DNA of 23,159 nt from Patescibacteria group bacterium (GCA_030917245.1 JAUPVA010000007.1:1-23159); one strand, 5' to 3'. Shown: positions 6,800 through 14,188, numbered from the stretch's first letter. The notes: a model not told the origin generated them from the sequence alone. Program-made: numbers and translations.

Positions 6800-9304
6800 C
6801 TACTCCTTCTTCTTTTTAGTCGTAACCGGCAACCAAATAATGAAAATTGAACCCTGATTTTTGGTGCTCTCAGCTGTAATTGTACCACCGTACCTTTCAA
6901 CAATTTTGCGGCATACTGCCAGCCCAATGCCCGTTCCCTCGTAGCTTGAGCGTTCATTGAGTCGTTGGAAAACAGCGAAAATACGATCAAGGTATCTCTC
7001 GTCGAACCCGATACCATTATCGGTTACGCGTATCTCGTAGCCACCGTGCTTTATTTTTGACTCTACCGACACAACCGGTGGCACATCGGGGCGATGGAAC
7101 TTGACTGCATTACCAACCAAGTTTTGAAAGAGTTGTCGCATATGCGTTGGGTCGGCTTTTACACTTGGCAGCTTTCCGACCTTCACTGTAGCGTTCGTCT
7201 CTGAGATCCGCGCTTCCAAATCACTCACAACATCGGTCAAAACGTCGGTCAAGTTCACTGTTCGTAGCGACGCGCCCCGACGACCGACCCGAGAAAACGT
7301 CAGTAAATCTTCGATGAGTGTACTCATGCGACTTGCCGCTGAATGCATTCGCTTCAGATAATCCGCGCCGTCGCTACCGAGTGAATCTCCATACTCACCC
7401 AAGAGCAAATTCCCAAATGCCTGAATTTTCCGCAGTGGTTCCTGCAAGTCGTGTGATGCAACGTAGGCAAAGTCTTCAAGTTCTTTATTGCTTCGAGAAA
7501 GCTCAGACTCGACCGACTGTCGTCGAGTTATTTCATCTCGCAACCCCTCGTTTGTTAATTGAAGTTGTTTGGTTCTCTCTTTCACACGCAATTCCAGCTT
7601 TTGCTTTTCATGAAGCAGATCTTTCTCTAGTCGGTTGCGGATTTTTAGACTATTCGTTGATTGTGTATAGAGTTCCGAGTTCGTCATTGCCAGCGATATG
7701 CGGGAGGCAAGATCGTTCGCCATAGCAAGATCAGCCTCGTTATAATATCGCCCAGAGTCAGAAGATACGAGCGTAACCCCACCCTTAATCTTTCCGTTAA
7801 TTTTGATTGGGGCAATAATTATAGAATGAAGATTAAACGACTTCATGTACGCCAACTTCTCTTCGTCTTCTATGTAACTTTCGAGCATTTCGTTAGAAAT
7901 CACCGGATAGAACTCAGACTTACCCGTACGAACCACGTTTGGTAACCCTGTAGGCTGTGACATATCAATTGGGTTCAGTTTTCGATACTTAGCGGCTTGG
8001 TGAAGTTTTTCTGGGTTGTGGTGAGCTATGCTCACTTGCTCAAATGTACCATCACTATTCACAAGGTCGACCGTGCACCAATCAGCTAATGTCGGCACAC
8101 ACAGCTGGGTAACTTTTTTTAGAGTTTTTTCGTACTTCAACGATGATGAAAGTTCTTTCGATGCCTTCGATAAAAAGCTTTGAATATCAGACGTTCGTCG
8201 CTGATCGTCAATATCGGTACATGTTCCATACCAATTTATTACCGACCCGTCATCCGCCTTGTAAGGAATCGCCCGTACTATTACCCAACGGTACATTTCA
8301 CTCGGAGCATGGAATAGTCGGTATTCCATTTCGTACGGCGTTTTATTCTTAATCGACTTCGCCCACGCTTTGCTCATTTGTTCGCGATCATCCGGATGAA
8401 TATACTCCGTCCACGCAATGTCGCTATCTTTAGCATCTGCACCGGTAAACTCGTACCAGCGTCGGTTGAAATATTCGCCCCTTCCGTCGGGCGCCGAAAT
8501 CCAAACCAGCTGGGGCATTGAGTCACCCATAAATCGTAGTCGTCTTTCGCTTGCAGCAAGAGTATGCTCATGCTCTTTTCGGTCAGTAATATCAATGAGT
8601 GTTCCGGAGAAGATATTTTCTCCATCTAAATCCACTGCTTTTGTTTGGCCGCGTGCAAGCACCCATCGAACTTCGCCATCTACAACAACACGGTATTCTT
8701 CTTCGTAATAATTGCCCGTTCGAGTAGCCACCTCAATATCTTTTTGAACCCGCTGTCTATCGTCAGGATGTATTCGCTCTGAAAACACCGCCAATGAAAC
8801 GCCCTTGCCAACTTTTTCAGGATCAAGACCGAACATCCGCGAAAGATTAGGTCCACCTTTTACGATTCCGTTCGCCAGGTCCATGCTCCACGTTCCTACT
8901 TGCCCTGCAGCGAGCACTTCAAGCAACTTACGTTGTGTCTGAGCAAGTGTTTGCTCTATTTTATTTTCGTTCGTTACGTCTTTCGTTGACTGATATACAG
9001 CTACAACCTCCCCGTTCTCTTTGATCGGGAAGTGTTCTGCCTTCCAGTAGCGGACTACCCAGTCGCCACTTTCGTCTTGTAGGTCGTAGCGTATAATCGG
9101 CATATTATCTGGCTCGCCAGTAGTAAGAACCCGATGAATCGACTCGACAACCTCGCTTTTGCCCGTCTTTTTGAATCGATCGGATGTATCTGGATACGCG
9201 TCAAGAAAAGCCTTGCCCAGAGTCTCGGAGCGTAGCTTCATAGAAATACGTTCGTGCGCCTGATTCTGCTCAATGACCGTCAGCGTAGGGTAATCAGCCG
9301 CCAC
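6800..9304 (-). CDS. Soluble PAS-PAS-PAS-GAF sensor histidine kinase
   Basis: At least 834 aa with no transmembrane helix. PAS domains lie at about 1-110, 125-245 and 253-370, each ending in a D-[VI]-T/D PAC motif. A GAF domain follows (about 385-545), then a coiled coil (550-612), HisKA with H618 in YVASHDLQEP, and HATPase with N-box NLVGNAVKFH (728-737), G1 DNGIGF and G2 GTGIGL. The H-box type is that of phytochrome-like kinases paired with Rcp1 receivers; the GAF shows no obvious chromophore cysteine. The first conventional start (GTG at 9304) cuts into the first PAS. The frame upstream encodes IDPSAIFQALETPHIVV, the expected PAS beginning, but has no ATG, GTG or TTG. An ATA at 9361 has AGGA eight bases upstream; an ATT is at 9352. 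Signal unknown; redox, light or a small molecule are possible. Confidence 0.88.
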   Translation of the reverse strand: MAADYPTLTVIEQNQAHERISMKLRSETLGKAFLDAYPDTSDRFKKTGKSEVVESIHRVLTTGEPDNMPIIRYDLQDESGDWVVRYWKAEHFPIKENGEVVAVYQSTKDVTNENKIEQTLAQTQRKLLEVLAAGQVGTWSMDLANGIVKGGPNLSRMFGLDPEKVGKGVSLAVFSERIHPDDRQRVQKDIEVATRTGNYYEEEYRVVVDGEVRWVLARGQTKAVDLDGENIFSGTLIDITDRKEHEHTLAASERRLRFMGDSMPQLVWISAPDGRGEYFNRRWYEFTGADAKDSDIAWTEYIHPDDREQMSKAWAKSIKNKTPYEMEYRLFHAPSEMYRWVIVRAIPYKADDGSVINWYGTCTDIDDQRRTSDIQSFLSKASKELSSSLKYEKTLKKVTQLCVPTLADWCTVDLVNSDGTFEQVSIAHHNPEKLHQAAKYRKLNPIDMSQPTGLPNVVRTGKSEFYPVISNEMLESYIEDEEKLAYMKSFNLHSIIIAPIKINGKIKGGVTLVSSDSGRYYNEADLAMANDLASRISLAMTNSELYTQSTNSLKIRNRLEKDLLHEKQKLELRVKERTKQLQLTNEGLRDEITRRQSVESELSRSNKELEDFAYVASHDLQEPLRKIQAFGNLLLGEYGDSLGSDGADYLKRMHSAASRMSTLIEDLLTFSRVGRRGASLRTVNLTDVLTDVVSDLEARISETNATVKVGKLPSVKADPTHMRQLFQNLVGNAVKFHRPDVPPVVSVESKIKHGGYEIRVTDNGIGFDERYLDRIFAVFQRLNERSSYEGTGIGLAVCRKIVERYGGTITAESTKNQGSIFIIWLPVTTKKKKE

Positions 9305-9395
9305 TACAATATGTGGCGTCTCGAGAGCTTGAAAGATTGCACTAGGGTCAATAGTCTTTATATGAGTGTTCCTGTTACGTTCCGTTGTCGCAATA

Positions 9396-9401
9396 ATTGT
9401 A
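9396..9401 (-). promoter_or_regulatory. -10 element of the sensor-kinase operon
   Basis: TACAAT on the minus strand (5 of 6 matches), predicting a start site at 9389. The CRP-type box at 9423-9438 is centred exactly 41.5 bp upstream of that site. Confidence 0.5.
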
Positions 9402-9422
9402 TCTGTTGCGCTGGTTTGTACA

Positions 9423-9438
9423 TGTGAAAAAAATTACA
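9423..9438. promoter_or_regulatory. CRP-type operator upstream of the sensor-kinase operon (TGTGA-N6-TTACA)
   Basis: TGTGAAAAAAATTACA has the same half-sites as the box at 4041. It is at -41.5 from the predicted kinase-operon start site (9389). It is also about 72 bp upstream of the predicted start site of the divergent gene at 9503. Confidence 0.6.
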
Positions 9439-9466
9439 GTTTGGCCCTACTAAAGTAATAAAACAG

Positions 9467-9496
9467 TTGCGACCGGTCTGCTCGACCAAGTACTAT
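9467..9496 (+). promoter_or_regulatory. Promoter of the YdeI/OmdA-like gene
   Basis: TTGCGA (9467-9472), an 18-bp spacer and TACTAT (9491-9496). The ATG at 9503 follows six bases later, so the mRNA is probably leaderless. Confidence 0.5.
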
Positions 9497-9502
9497 ACAG
9501 CT

Positions 9503-9766
9503 ATGAAATCTCTTGCCCCAGGTGTCGTTCACGCCATTCCTGCAGACTTAAAAAAGGCGCTAATTGCGAATGAAGCTTCGGTTGATGCCTGGAACGATAT
9601 AACACAGCTTGCCCGTAATGAATGGATTTGCTGGGTAGAATCGGCAAAATTAATTGAGACTCGAGAGCGACGCATCGAACGTACCGTATCTGAACTCGTC
9701 GAAGGCATCCGTCGTCCCTGTTGCTGGCCTGGATGCATGCACCGGCAAAAGAACGGCAGAGCCTGA
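9503..9766 (+). CDS. YdeI/OmpD-associated (OmdA)-like small protein
   Basis: 87 aa from the ATG at 9503, which sits six bases after a TACTAT -10 hexamer. An earlier in-frame ATG lies inside the promoter and is unlikely. The sequence follows the OmdA/YdeI helical domain: IPADLKKALIANEASVDAW, then ITQLARNEWICWVESAKLIETRERRIERTVSELVEGIRRPCC. The core W-[IV]-x-S-A-K-x-x-E-T-R-x-R-R-I is fully present. Members are small cytoplasmic proteins of uncertain role, some linked to peptide-antibiotic tolerance. The tail is cysteine-rich (PCCWPGCMH), also usual in this family. It stands alone between the divergent kinase operon and the dehydrogenase gene, which has its own promoter. Confidence 0.8.
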   Translation: MKSLAPGVVHAIPADLKKALIANEASVDAWNDITQLARNEWICWVESAKLIETRERRIERTVSELVEGIRRPCCWPGCMHRQKNGRA

Positions 9767-9776
9767 ATTTCAGGTA

Positions 9777-9782
9777 TATACT
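9777..9782 (+). promoter_or_regulatory. -10 element of the dehydrogenase gene (leaderless)
   Basis: TATACT followed by six bases and the ATG at 9789. No Shine-Dalgarno is present and no strong -35 was found. Confidence 0.5.
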
Positions 9783-9788
9783 ATACTC

Positions 9789-10598
9789 ATGAAACTAAAC
9801 AATACCGTCTTTATAGTTACCGGTGCAGGCGGAGGCATCGGGAGCGAACTCGTACTCGAACTTCTTGCCCGTGGGGCAAAGGTTGCAGCCGTCGATCTCC
9901 GCGAAGAATCACTTGCTGCAATCAAGGAACGTGCGGAGAAGTACGCAGACTCCCTCAGCACACACCCAACAGACATCACCAATAGAAAAAGCGTCGAACA
10001 ACTTCCCGGAGCCGTCTTGTCGGCCCATGGCCAGATTGATGGCGTAATAAACTGTGCGGGCATCATACAGCCATTTGTTAGAGTCAACGACCTCGACTAT
10101 GAAGCCATAGAGCGAGTCATGAACGTTAATTTTTATGGCACACTCCATATGACGAAGGCTTTTTTGCCGCATTTACTCAAACGCGACGAAGCATACATTG
10201 CTAATGTCTCAAGTATGGGAGGATTTTTGCCAGTTCCCGGTCAAAGTGTTTATGGCGCCTCTAAAGCTGCTGTTAAGCTTCTCACTGAGGGGTTATATGC
10301 AGAACTACTTGAAACACCTGTTCGCGTAAGCATAGTCTTTCCTGGCGCAACAAATACCAATATTACAAAAAATTCCGACGTCAAAGCACCAACGATCAAG
10401 AGTGCTAACGCTCAAGACCTGAGCGCTCGAATGCTACCTGCTGATAAAGCTGCCGCGATTATTCTTGATGGAATAGAAAAAAATAAGCCTCAGATTTTTA
10501 CGGGAAGTGATTCTCGACTAATGAACCGTCTCTACCGGCTCAATGCAGTTTCTGCAACGAAGTTCATTGCCAAACAGATGAAATCGCTGCTGCAATAA
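9789..10598 (+). CDS. Short-chain dehydrogenase/reductase (SDR), classical type
   Basis: 269 aa, normal SDR length. The ATG at 9789 follows TATACT by six bases. The Rossmann motif TGAGGGIG (11-18) binds the dinucleotide. D36 at the end of the second strand (VAAVDLREE) favours NAD(H), although the following Arg could allow NADP(H). The NCAG motif (88-91), catalytic Ser (141/142, in NVSSMGG) and Y155-x-x-x-K159 (YGASK) complete the active site; N114 is the probable fourth residue. The C-terminal part (PGATNTNITKNS, then a helix with ADKAA) is like that of broad-specificity SDRs acting on lipids or small carbonyl compounds. Substrate cannot be read from the sequence. Monocistronic; the next gene is convergent. 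Confidence 0.9.
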   Translation: MKLNNTVFIVTGAGGGIGSELVLELLARGAKVAAVDLREESLAAIKERAEKYADSLSTHPTDITNRKSVEQLPGAVLSAHGQIDGVINCAGIIQPFVRVNDLDYEAIERVMNVNFYGTLHMTKAFLPHLLKRDEAYIANVSSMGGFLPVPGQSVYGASKAAVKLLTEGLYAELLETPVRVSIVFPGATNTNITKNSDVKAPTIKSANAQDLSARMLPADKAAAIILDGIEKNKPQIFTGSDSRLMNRLYRLNAVSATKFIAKQMKSLLQ

Positions 10599-10613
10599 AG
10601 TAATGAACGGTAA

Positions 10614-10898
10614 CTAATTTCCTAGCAGCGTAGCAATAAACGCTGCGTAACAGGCAAGTGCCAAATATACACAGGCCAACGCAAACCGCTTATTTTTCAA
10701 GAGCACCCAAGCTAGACTGGCAATTCCGAGTAGTGCCCAGCAAACCGAATGGCTGTACATAAGAATAAGCTTCGTTACTCCAGAAGCAGACGACACCTCT
10801 AAGGGCACAATCCAGAGATACAGCGCGCTCACGGCAAATGCTACACAAGAAAACAACAAAGTTATCGTACGTTCATGTCGATGGAAAAATGGAGTCAT
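10614..10898 (-). CDS. Small three-helix membrane protein
   Basis: 94 aa from the ATG at 10898, which lies six bases after a perfect TATAAT (10905-10910, minus strand). An ATG seven codons upstream overlaps this promoter and is rejected. After a His/Arg-rich start (FFHRHERT) there are three hydrophobic helices: ITLLFSCVAFAVSALYLWIVPL, ILMYSHSVCWALLGIASLAWVLL and FALACVYLALACYAAFIATLL. No family recognised. The -10 element overlaps the stop codon of the upstream acidic-protein gene, so the gene can be transcribed independently although the spacing (7 bp) also permits read-through. It is convergent with the SDR gene. Confidence 0.65.
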   Translation of the reverse strand: MTPFFHRHERTITLLFSCVAFAVSALYLWIVPLEVSSASGVTKLILMYSHSVCWALLGIASLAWVLLKNKRFALACVYLALACYAAFIATLLGN

Positions 10899-10905
10899 AA
10901 AGCAA

Positions 10906-12453
10906 TTATAGCCGAGCACTGCTTGGTGCAGACACCTGCAACCTCAAAGCCGACCGACCAATCGCTATGACTCTGAGCGCTGCCCGTTTTGAACTAACTA
11001 CGACGGCTCTTAGCCCACTCGCTCGGCGGTGCGACACATACTCATCGTCCTCTTCTTTATTCTCATCTACTACAAGTTGTTCGCTCGTTAGAATGAACCC
11101 GCGAGCGTATAGCTTCAATTGTGGTTCTTCAGTTGACAGCAAAGTATAGTCCGCTACATCTACTCTCGGTAGTTCGTTAGAAGGTTCTACTACCGCTTCG
11201 ACCAAACCTTCTTCATGTTCATCTACTACATCGACATCTGTATCAGTCACCAATTCATTTAGACCACTAGCTGAGTCATCACCATGGTCGATAATTTCTG
11301 AAACCGAAGGCCACTCAATTTGCTCCATTTCGTTTGGCAGTTTATCAAGGCGGTCAGACTCCTCATCTTCTAGAAAACTTTCACCAAGTTGCTCGTTTTG
11401 CTCTTCATTGTCAGATAGTAAGCCGCAAGTAAATTCGGCATATTCATCGTCTTCTTTTTCGAAATTATCGCCCATTTCTGGCTCGTCAATGAACTGCTGC
11501 ATTGTTATTTCGGGAACTTCTTCAATAATGCTTACTTTAGCTGTATCGTCTGGAACTTCCATTACATGTTCTAGCGGCAAAGAAATATATTCATCATAGC
11601 CGCGCAAGGTTTCTGCACCTTGATGCACTACAGCTTCCACCTGCCGATCATCAGACGCAGCGTCAATAAACTCGCTAGGTAGTACATTATGGGTTGATCC
11701 GGGCGAACGAAAGTCTTGCTGCACTTCATTTTCTGGCTCATCGTTAGAGTTACCGTTAAAAAAATTCTCTGAGGGCACTGTTGCTTCGGCACTAGAACTA
11801 TCTTTAAGATTATTCTTTTTCTCAATTTGTTGAGCTGCTTTGACTTCATCGGGGCGTTCTTTAATGGTCGATTCGGCTGAATCTTTAGTAACCTCTACAT
11901 CTCTCCCGGGTAGTTGTGTTTGAGCTGGCGCTGGAAAAGTCTGTTGCAGAGACTTCTTGGCAGGCTGCGACTCTCGTCTCTCATTTTTTTGCGTCAGCTC
12001 AGGCGCAAATACTTCCGGCAATGACACTTCAAGTGTTTGCACTTCTAAAACTTCAGGTGGTTCAATCAATATTATCTGCCGAGACAAAAAATCGTACACA
12101 TCTGCAATCACATCATCTGCGTTTTCTTCGGTCATCGGCCGGTAATAGTTATTTAACGCGATCGTTAGTGACACTTCTGCCCCGTCCATCCACGCGCAAG
12201 GAGCAATCACATCTGCATTCTCCATAACAATCGGGAATAGCTCTCCGTCAAGCTTAGGAAAAAATGCTTGCTCATTTTGAGTGCTGATAAAAAAACCTGC
12301 GTCATCGATTAGTTCATAATCGTCAATAACGCTCCCCGTATCACAATACATTGCCTCCACTTTTGCCCCCAATATCATTTTCGTATTTATTGCTATAGCG
12401 TAGTGTTGAAGATTATAGCCACCATACGTGGATTTGCTTGTGACAAAGGTCAC
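10906..12453 (-). CDS. Long acidic low-complexity protein with a globular N-terminal domain
   Basis: 515 aa from the GTG at 12453. Residues 1-140 look globular (mixed alpha/beta with DDYELIDDAGFF and WMDGAEVSL). From about 150 to 450 the chain is disordered and dominated by Asp, Glu, Ser, Gln and Pro. The last 50 residues turn strongly basic and Ala/Arg/Ser-rich (RASGLRAVVVSSKRAALR). No family recognised. The start is uncertain. A TATAAT at 12412-12417 with a CRP-type box 41.5 bp upstream of its start site (12405) argues for the internal ATG at 12378. Yet the frame stays open and protein-like for 42 codons upstream of the GTG with no start codon, overlapping the previous gene. Possible role: cytoplasmic scaffold or surface-display organiser; unproven. 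Confidence 0.65.
   Translation of the reverse strand: MTFVTSKSTYGGYNLQHYAIAINTKMILGAKVEAMYCDTGSVIDDYELIDDAGFFISTQNEQAFFPKLDGELFPIVMENADVIAPCAWMDGAEVSLTIALNNYYRPMTEENADDVIADVYDFLSRQIILIEPPEVLEVQTLEVSLPEVFAPELTQKNERRESQPAKKSLQQTFPAPAQTQLPGRDVEVTKDSAESTIKERPDEVKAAQQIEKKNNLKDSSSAEATVPSENFFNGNSNDEPENEVQQDFRSPGSTHNVLPSEFIDAASDDRQVEAVVHQGAETLRGYDEYISLPLEHVMEVPDDTAKVSIIEEVPEITMQQFIDEPEMGDNFEKEDDEYAEFTCGLLSDNEEQNEQLGESFLEDEESDRLDKLPNEMEQIEWPSVSEIIDHGDDSASGLNELVTDTDVDVVDEHEEGLVEAVVEPSNELPRVDVADYTLLSTEEPQLKLYARGFILTSEQLVVDENKEEDDEYVSHRRASGLRAVVVSSKRAALRVIAIGRSALRLQVSAPSSARL
12412..12417 (-). promoter_or_regulatory. -10 element within the acidic-protein gene
   Basis: Perfect TATAAT on the minus strand, predicted start site 12405. 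It encodes Tyr-Asn if the longer protein is made, so it may be coincidental, but its spacing to the CRP-type box is exact. Confidence 0.4.
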
Positions 12454-12454
12454 T
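12439..12454. promoter_or_regulatory. CRP-type operator at the acidic-protein gene (TGTGA-N6-TCACT)
   Basis: TGTGACAAAGGTCACT, with GTGAC/GTCAC arms, overlaps the GTG at 12453. Its centre (12446.5) is 41.5 bp upstream of the start site predicted from TATAAT at 12412-12417. Confidence 0.5.
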
Positions 12455-12536
12455 TCTAAAAGAAGAGATATCGGTCCAAATGATTCGGCAATATTATAGT
12501 GGAAGCAAGGGTTATACTCCGCAGCAAAGTTGGTAT

Positions 12537-13118
12537 CTACGCTTGAGTGTAATTTCTTGAACCACCCGGGCTTTTTGGGTCATAGCAAGATGAACCAGCT
12601 ATTTCAGAAGGCACCTTGTATCGTTCAAGATCCTCGCAAGGAAAACCAATATTCTGTGTTCCAGCAATATCTTTCCAGCTGCCATCAACGATGCCCCAAA
12701 GTACAGCCGCCCCACCTGCGCAGTCTCCTCCTGCGGTAACACCACCGGTGGCGTATTTCTGCTTGTATATCTTGTGAACCGTAATTATTGAAAAGCAGTT
12801 GCTCTCCGCTTCGGCGTTAGTATTTTCACCATCTTTTCCAAGAAGAGAAACAATAAATTGTTTAAAGTCGTCCGGTGCGTCCTTAAGTCCAGATACGTCA
12901 TCTTTTTTCATAACATTAACAGTCGGGTCGTAAATAATCATGTCAGGCAATTTGGCTGCACTCTTAGAAGGCTCGCTCGCCGAACTACCGCCCGGGGATT
13001 TAACCGCTTCATCTTTGTTTATATTATTCTTCCAAAAAATATATCCTAGCGCGCCAATAAGCAGCACTATCAGACTTACGATAATAATCATGCGCGCTAC
13101 ACTGCTTTTTGACGACAT
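12537..13118 (-). CDS. Single-pass membrane protein with cysteine-bearing extracellular domain
   Basis: 193 aa. The ATG at 13118 follows an AGGGG Shine-Dalgarno by seven bases. A short basic start is followed by one helix (MIIIVSLIVLLIGALGYIFW) at about 10-29, a Ser/Pro/Lys-rich linker and a compact domain of about 130 residues. That domain has four cysteines (SNCFS, GDCAGG, FPCED, SSCYD), likely two disulfides, and a central WGIVDGSWKDIAGTQ. This pattern (C...W..i...Q..p.C..l..y.vP..i...C) recurs in Saccharibacteria surface proteins as I recall them; function unknown. Its leader is about 80% identical to that of the gene at 15001. Near its 3' end is CCCAAAA in the phase of a -1 slippery heptamer, opening into the frame of the next gene. 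Confidence 0.7.
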   Translation of the reverse strand: MSSKSSVARMIIIVSLIVLLIGALGYIFWKNNINKDEAVKSPGGSSASEPSKSAAKLPDMIIYDPTVNVMKKDDVSGLKDAPDDFKQFIVSLLGKDGENTNAEAESNCFSIITVHKIYKQKYATGGVTAGGDCAGGAAVLWGIVDGSWKDIAGTQNIGFPCEDLERYKVPSEIAGSSCYDPKSPGGSRNYTQA

Positions 13119-13120
13119 AA

Positions 13121-13180
13121 ATGCCCCTATTTAGATGGTGCCTTCATTAAAGCAAATACTCTCTGGTTTCGTAAAGTGCC
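13121..13180 (-). repeat. Leader repeat, copy 1
   Basis: About 60 bp directly upstream of the ATG at 13118. It aligns to 15004-15062 upstream of the ATG at 15001 with roughly four of five bases identical and one gap. The hairpin that is perfect in copy 2 is degraded here. Confidence 0.6.
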
Positions 13181-13229
13181 ATACTCAGCTCTGGCGAGTC
13201 GCCGCTCAAGTACAATCGCAATGTTCTGA

Positions 13230-13256
13230 AAAAAGCGCCAGCAGATGCTGACGCGT
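13230..13256 (-). terminator. Intrinsic terminator 1 (bidirectional form)
   Basis: Stem GCGCCAGCA / TGCTGACGC (13235-13254, one G-T pair) is flanked by a run of A on one side and T on the other. On the minus strand it follows the stop of the gene at 13285. Confidence 0.75.
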
Positions 13257-13262
13257 TTTTCA

Positions 13263-13278
13263 TGGCTCCCCCTGCTCG
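13263..13278 (-). other. tRNA-3'-end-like motif, copy 1
   Basis: On the minus strand the sequence reads GCAGGGGGAGCCA and continues within 7 bases into a terminator hairpin, as the 3' end of a tRNA would. No T-arm, anticodon arm or 5' acceptor strand is present, so it is not a tRNA. Confidence 0.4.
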
Positions 13279-13284
13279 GCAAGC

Positions 13285-13680
13285 TTAGAACTTTTCAGGG
13301 AATGTAGCTTTGACCGCTATGCGCGATAGATCTTTTATAAGCAACGAGTCGATCAACTGCATAGTGTGCGCTTCAGGGCTGTTTGGAGTAATTACCATGC
13401 GCCCAAGCTTAGAGGGGTTACCCGTGTAGTACACACCTTCGGTCACTTGAAAATAGTACGCACCGTTTTTGGCCTTCGTTAACACTTCTCTGCTAGGTTG
13501 GGATGTATCGGCCCTGTCTCCGAATGCCACCACCTGACGGGTGTCCGTCATGTGGCCCGAGCTTGCGCGTATCGACCCGATTCCTGTCGGAATGTCCGCC
13601 GGCGTCAAGACATCATTTTCAAGCTGGATAGTTTCAAAGATATGTTCCGCAAGGTCGTATGCGACTGAACGTTCTGTCAT
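13285..13680 (-). CDS. Hypothetical cytoplasmic protein
   Basis: 131 aa. The ATG at 13680 follows TATTTT by six bases, with a perfect TTGACA 16 bp further upstream, so the mRNA is probably leaderless and well expressed. No signal sequence or transmembrane helix. The sequence is a mixed alpha/beta fold: AYDLAEHIFETIQLENDV, GSIRASSGHMTDTRQVVAFG, GAYYFQVTEGVYYTG and a closing helix with HTMQLIDSLLIKDL. No catalytic motif or family recognised. It ends just before a tRNA-3'-end-like motif and terminator, and follows the solitary PAS gene by 69 bp; each has its own promoter. Confidence 0.6.
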   Translation of the reverse strand: MTERSVAYDLAEHIFETIQLENDVLTPADIPTGIGSIRASSGHMTDTRQVVAFGDRADTSQPSREVLTKAKNGAYYFQVTEGVYYTGNPSKLGRMVITPNSPEAHTMQLIDSLLIKDLSRIAVKATFPEKF

Positions 13681-13686
13681 AAATAT

Positions 13687-13714
13687 AAAATAGCATTTTT
13701 ATTCTATTTGTCAA
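13687..13714 (-). promoter_or_regulatory. Promoter of the gene at 13680
   Basis: TTGACA (13709-13714), 16-bp spacer, TATTTT (13687-13692), six bases, ATG. This is one of the few genes here with both a consensus -35 and a leaderless start. Confidence 0.65.
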
Positions 13715-13749
13715 TATCTGTTTATTCCTGCAACATGCGGTGATTATGA

Positions 13750-14121
13750 TCATCTAACTTCAGATACGATACCGGCCACCGTAAAGTTGTTGCCATACTT
13801 TTCGACGATTCTGCCCCTGTCGTAAAACTTTTTATACGATCCATCTTTCGCCTTGATCCGATATGTCACCTCGTAGATATTTTTCTTCCCCGTATAATGA
13901 TCGGTCATCGCCTTCATAGCCGCATCCTTGTCATCAGGATGAATGAGGTCAGTAAAATGCTTAAAATGAACGAAATTCTCCTCCTCATACCCTAATGTCT
14001 TCGCTTTATACGGCGAGAACTTCAATGCGCCGCTTGGAAATTCCAGGGACCACCAGGCCATCCCGGCTGCGTCCAGCGCACCTTCAATCTGCTCCCTGTC
14101 GCTTTTTATGCCATCTTTCAT
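13750..14121 (-). CDS. Solitary PAS/PAC domain protein
   Basis: 123 aa consisting of one PAS fold with its PAC motif. The start (EGALDAAGMAWWSLEFPSGALKFSPYKAKTLGY) and the LIHPDDKDAAMKAMTDH helix are typical of PAS_3. The C-terminal strands (YEVTYRIKAKDGSYKKFYDRGRIVE...VAGIVSEV) form the PAC part. There is no kinase, DNA-binding or other output domain. The two adjacent Trp could line a ligand or cofactor pocket. It may act as a free sensor or adaptor for the PAS-bearing kinase at 6800-9304; this is inference. Upstream, TATTAT or TATGGT gives a plausible -10; there is no clear Shine-Dalgarno. It follows a terminator with a tRNA-3'-end-like motif. Confidence 0.85.
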   Translation of the reverse strand: MKDGIKSDREQIEGALDAAGMAWWSLEFPSGALKFSPYKAKTLGYEEENFVHFKHFTDLIHPDDKDAAMKAMTDHYTGKKNIYEVTYRIKAKDGSYKKFYDRGRIVEKYGNNFTVAGIVSEVR

Positions 14122-14188
14122 GTACTGACCATATAATACTTTAGTCGATTAACAAGCCTTTTGTTCAGCCGCGAACTTACATGATATG

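Noticed and set aside
8024-8038. Palindrome GTGAGC-TAT-GCTCAC as a further operator
   Set aside because: It lies deep in the sensor-kinase coding sequence, has the wrong spacing for the CRP-type consensus and no promoter nearby.
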